A stretch of 25,459 bases of DNA from the NCBI GenBank assembly GCA_905250885.1, contig CAJNOQ010002239.1:1-25459 (forward strand), in the 5' to 3' direction. Under the pieces are notes generated by a model. The model did no database searches. It saw nothing but the letters and a program-made list of their open reading frames with translations, and had not been told where the DNA came from. Shown here piece after piece: positions 21,577-25,459 of the stretch. The number at the start of each line of letters is the position of its first letter. Position 1 is the first letter of the stretch. The translations under genes and the position numbers were made by a program. The DNA is from Didymodactylos carnosus. Its lineage: Eukaryota > Rotifera > Eurotatoria > Philodinida > Philodinidae.

Positions 21577-21899
21577 TATCGTCACAGAGATGGGCAACTC
21601 CAACTCCGGAGTTCTCTGAGAATCGACGTTATAGAAGAATGATCTGGAAGAAATACACAGAAAAGCCAACGAAATCTTATGTCGACGCACTGGATTATTC
21701 TTGCTCACTTATCCACACCGTGTATTGTTATAACCGCTGATATCTCTGTAAAATTAGAAAATACTTCAAATGGCAACATGTAGTTCGTCTGGTTCTCTCA
21801 AAATAAGTTCCTGTCGGAGTTGTGGTCGGACTTCTTTAAGTGGAGTTGGAGTTGAGTTCGAGTCGAACTTAGCCGGAGTTGCCCATCTCTGTATCATCA
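21577..21899. mobile_element. hAT-type MITE (307 bp) with 8-bp target-site duplication
   Basis: CAGAGATGGGCAACTCC starts at 21585 and its exact reverse complement ends at 21891, a 17-bp perfect terminal inverted repeat of the CAGRG-TGGGCAA style of hAT elements. The flanks TATCGTCA (21577-21584) and TATCATCA (21892-21899) are an 8-bp duplication with one mismatch, the length expected for hAT. The interior has GGAGTT/AACTCC words that extend the terminal similarity. No transposase is encoded. ORFs crossing the element are incidental. Confidence 0.88.
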
Positions 21900-24358
21900 T
21901 GCATGTTTCAGAGACTTGATGAACTTTTGCTGTCGATATGGTTGGATTACGTAGAGATGAGGTCATTCCTTATTCGTTTTTTTTGTATTCCATTTCACTT
22001 CTGCACAGTCTACTTAAAATAAACACTTTTTTCAATCTCATTTTTGTTTTCCTATCGTTCTGCCGTCTTTACTACATTTTACTTGTTAGATTTATGTGTA
22101 CTTTTCAGACAAAATGTAAATAGATAGTTCATTAATAGTTGTATGTATATATAGATTGTGCTAAAAAGATCTTTCTTTCTATGTACATGCGATACAGCGT
22201 TAAATTTCTCTTATATATCTTTTAGTTCTCTTTTTCTTCTTTATTTCATTCGGTCATAATATATCTAAGGTCATATTAACATTCGATCATCTGTAATCTA
22301 TTTAAATTCTTTCCTTTCTCGTCTGCAGGAGAATCAAATATATTTTTATTTTTTGTTATATTAAATTTGACTACGATTAAGAGTATCTCCTCTTTTTTCC
22401 CCTCATTGAAAAAGGTAGAAGGAAAGATCCGATTGACTCCAAATTTATACCAGACATAGAATATTGGAAAAAAAAATATTTTTGCCCAGAATTTTCTGAC
22501 GTAACTTTCCATGAGTTTTCCGGAATATTCACGTTTTCGTTGGAGTTCATTTACAACGCTATCAAAACTTCATTCTACTGCACTCAAACTTTCCCATGGA
22601 TGTCTGCGAGGTCGATACCTCAGAACAATGGCTCTGTTTCTTTATTTTATCTCTGAAAAATTTCTGAAGACGTCTCATTATGTGCAGAAAACTTTAGACT
22701 ATGAAAACAAGTATAAGAAATATTTCTGAAGGCACTGGAAAGGGAAGAAAAATTTAGAAAACTTGAGTTTGTCAGCCTTTCGAGCAAAAGCTTAAAAAAC
22801 TCATGACTTTCTTCAAAAGGTCATGAAATGTTAGAGGTACGCCGATTGACTGAAATTGGAAAGTATGATCAGTTTATAGTAGATAGATCCATACTAACAA
22901 GTTAGGAAAAGACTAGACTTTTTCAATTTAATAACTGATCTCACCATGCACTCCAAGACTTCCAAAATCGCAATGGGTGGAACAACTTCTCACAAAGTGA
23001 TAAAAAGTTCTTTGCTATTTCTAACTCACCGTTAAACAGAATATCGACTCAATTTAAAAGATCGTGTTTCCTATTCCTGCAGACACTTACTGAATATATG
23101 TTTCCAAAGTGGAAAAACGATACCGGCACAGTGTACATCCGGGCAGACATTAAGTAACAATCGGAAAGCGACAGATTCAAACATAAAGAAATATACTTTG
23201 ATATGTGGGCTATCCATTGCCATAAAAAGTTTGGTTTCAACTAATAAGCATTATTGGAAAACATGTAGCCGAAAGTTAGCATCGAAATTCGGGTCACAAA
23301 GCTAAAAGAATTTTCTTTCTACATCCAATAGAGATATGATTAAAAATGGCGTTGATTCTGAATCTAGGCTTTTTGACATATGTAATAACAAAAGAATGTT
23401 AGTTTTTGACCGCAGACTAGTGGAAAAATCAGTTTTCCAAAAGATCTAAGTTTCTGTACAGACATATTTCGTAGAATGTTTCCCTTTATTCAAAAATTCT
23501 CAAATTTTAGCACATTGTTCCTCTATCTATACTATATTGATACTGCATGCGCAAAAATACGCAATTGTTCCTGTGTCGAGATTTAAGTTTTCTAAAAAAT
23601 CTTGGCTTTTCATGTGAAATCAGCCTAGGAACGTTTGTGACAAAAACTGATGGTATATTCGGAATCAAGTCATCAAACTGGATCGAATCATGTATCACAC
23701 GATGAGTTTTGGATCGCACAAATATCTATCGAAATTTTCTCATGAATGAACCTACAAAAATTATTTTTTCTGAAACGTTTATTTTTTTTTAAAAGCATCG
23801 CAGATGACTAAAGAATGATAAATTATCTATGAAAAGGCCGGTTTACGACCAACAATTTCTGAGGTCCGCTTGCCCTTAGAAAAATGCACACTGTGATCCG
23901 AGTGCTCCCAGTATCATAGACGAATGATGATTGATAAATCCCGAAATTACGTAGTTTCATAGAGAAGAATTCGACAGTTCAAATCCAGTTATTATAACTT
24001 AAATTCCATTATTTCTTCGCTCACTGGCAATCCACTTTTTGAAAGATCGGTGTGGTATATCACACTGGTACTTTTTTATCGTTAGTCATAGTCTATACAA
24101 TCAGGCTTTGGCCACAAAATGTCTTCATTTTTCTTACGATGAAGTACATTGAATACTTAAAGATAACACACAATAGATTTTCTAAAAAGTATTGTAATTT
24201 GTAGTAGTTTTCTACTCATTATTCTGTTCATACTCTATCAAGTTATGTCTTATCAATGATCCTCGATTTTCATATTTGTTCCGGTATCATAACACAAAAA
24301 GAGCAAGAAAACATAATATTATAAGGTGTCATATAAATATAAAACTTCTTTCTCTTAC
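21900..24358. other. Long stretch without a supported gene
   Basis: AT-rich DNA with short ORFs only. A possible exon-like segment lies at 23083-23154: acceptor TATTCCTGCAG, then a frame with EYMFPKWKNDTGTVYIRADI and a stop overlapping a GTAACA. A further open piece follows (23170-23240). No family was recognised and no continuation found. It may hold relics of an old gene. Confidence 0.45.
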
Positions 24359-25439
24359 CAGATAATTGAACCAATATTGAAACACTTGGTAAACGTTGCT
24401 CTTGTTGTGAAACGAATACAAACATCCAGAAAGAGTGTAAGTATTAAAACGTGTTCCTTTTCTAAATAAATTTTTTTGTTTCGTCCATAATCGAACTGTA
24501 TATAACAATAAACGAAGATTTGGCTCTAATACAAGATAAAGTCGAATTAATTCCGTATTACAAACAGCCAGACTAAGGATAGAACACAAGAGATCACAAA
24601 AACGTTCTTTATATGAGTAATAAGAAATGTTGTATTTGTATTTACTGATTATTAATCTTTTACCATTTTTCGTTACCATTTTAAACGTCCATTTTTGACT
24701 CATATCAATTTTCAGCGTTAGTATTACTATTGATGGGACTACGTATGCTATCATCGCTACTGTATGATTGATCACATGATTGTGATTCAATGTACATATC
24801 ATTAAGTACAAGAACTAAATGCATATCGGATAAAACCGTTCCTAAACCATTAGCCATTGAGCCGGTTAAATGCAATTTTGAACCTAAAATTAGAAAAACA
24901 GTTTCAATTATCCAATAAGCAAAAATAGAAAAAGAATCGCTAAATAATAACCGTGAAAGTGTTTTGAAAATAAATTTTGTAATTTCAAATAAAATTGTTC
25001 ACGTTTACGAAGGTCAACATCGGTCAATTCTGACTCTTCAAAAGAAATTTTGACTACTTTTTAAATATTTCATTCGCATAACTTTACATTGAAGAAACCG
25101 ATTTTGTAAAAATATCATTGAATATTTATTTACCTTTTCTTTGTCCATAAAACAATTTTTAATACTTCCAAACTGAGCAAAATAATTTTCTAATTGCTCA
25201 TCATTATGTTTAATTCTCAATACATAAATACTTGATAGTTGTGAATATTCGTAACGTTGTCTAGCAGCTACGATCGCTTGATGTTTGTTACCTTTATCAT
25301 GCTCAACCAACACACGTTCTATAACAAAAACAAACAGTAATTAGTTATCAATCTTAAAAGAAAAAATGTGTAATTCACCATCTGGAACAGTAACGGTGCA
25401 AATCTCATATTTTAAAACCATTTTAATGTCAAAAGTCAT
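24359..25439 (-). pseudogene. TUT1-like (zinc finger-RRM-nucleotidyltransferase) gene, probably a truncated pseudogene
   Basis: Minus strand. Exon 25439-25379 joins 25318-25134 in phase and encodes a zinc-finger-like start (ICTVTV...LVEHDKGNKHQ; the second zinc Cys appears lost) and the first half of an RRM (SIYVLRIKHNDEQLENYF, FGSIKNCFMDKEK). The RRM middle is missing; NRFLQCKVMRMKY resembles its last strand. A linker (ESELTDVDLRKREQ) in another frame ends at 24952 and splices (intron 24951-24884) to the nucleotidyltransferase motif LTGSMANGLGTVLSDMHLVL. Here the second catalytic Asp of D-x-D is His. A stop follows (about 24714). The later block AVCNTELIRLYLVLEPNLRL and LYTVRLWTKQ is in another frame, and WMFVFVSQQEQRLPSVS needs one more shift near 24435. 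No further exons are found. Intact TUT1 uridylates U6 snRNA in the nucleus; this copy should be inactive. Confidence 0.7.
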
Positions 25440-25459
25440 TGTCACTACAAAATTATCTA

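Noticed and set aside
21408..21740. 110-codon plus-strand ORF
   Set aside because: It runs across the end of the hAT MITE, has no recognisable motif, and its upstream part shows no coding character.
23960..23990. GTTCAAATCC word resembling a tRNA B box
   Set aside because: No acceptor stem, A box or paired T stem is present around it.

Overview
The window looks like animal nuclear DNA from an AT-rich, compact genome, most likely a bdelloid rotifer (Adineta/Rotaria type). This rests on very short introns (mostly 53-70 nt, GT...AG), a Penelope/Athena-like reverse transcriptase fragment that still carries a spliceosomal intron, several decayed DNA transposons, and metazoan genes (TONSL-like, polyubiquitin, TUT1-like). 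The species assignment is inference; no database search was possible.

Layout. 1-8.3 kb is mainly a transposon and repeat graveyard. It holds a perfect 59-bp inverted repeat at the left edge, a truncated mariner-family transposase, two diverged copies of a repeat unit, a Penelope-like reverse transcriptase remnant (minus strand) with a 239-bp TTAA-flanked miniature transposon inside its reading frame, an NHL-repeat fragment, a short acidic/SWIM zinc-finger ORF, and exons of an unrecognised helical protein. 8.8-14.8 kb is one well-preserved minus-strand gene that I could splice completely: a Tonsoku-like (TONSL) protein, 21 exons, about 1352 aa, with TPR, acidic, ankyrin, ubiquitin-like and leucine-rich-repeat parts in the family order. 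14.8-16.4 kb is intergenic and contains a small GC-rich open stretch out of character with its surroundings. 16.4-17.9 kb is a two-exon plus-strand gene for a secreted protein of the DUF4139 type with a TATA box. 19.4-20.6 kb is a plus-strand polyubiquitin gene with three units, each interrupted by an intron at the same codon, plus a 5'-UTR intron. 21.6-21.9 kb is a hAT-type MITE with near-perfect 8-bp target duplications. 24.4-25.4 kb is a minus-strand TUT1-like (zinc finger-RRM-nucleotidyltransferase) gene that appears to be a pseudogene.

The genes do not form an operon-like unit. TONSL acts in replication-coupled recombination repair, ubiquitin is a general protein modifier, and the TUT1 homologue would act on U6 snRNA if it were intact. 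I found no convincing undescribed multi-gene system. The observations most worth checking are the nested transposon insertion whose removal restores the reverse transcriptase frame, the ubiquitin repeats whose exons look homogenised while their introns do not, the possible retained/optional 99-nt intron in TONSL, and the GC-rich orphan ORF.
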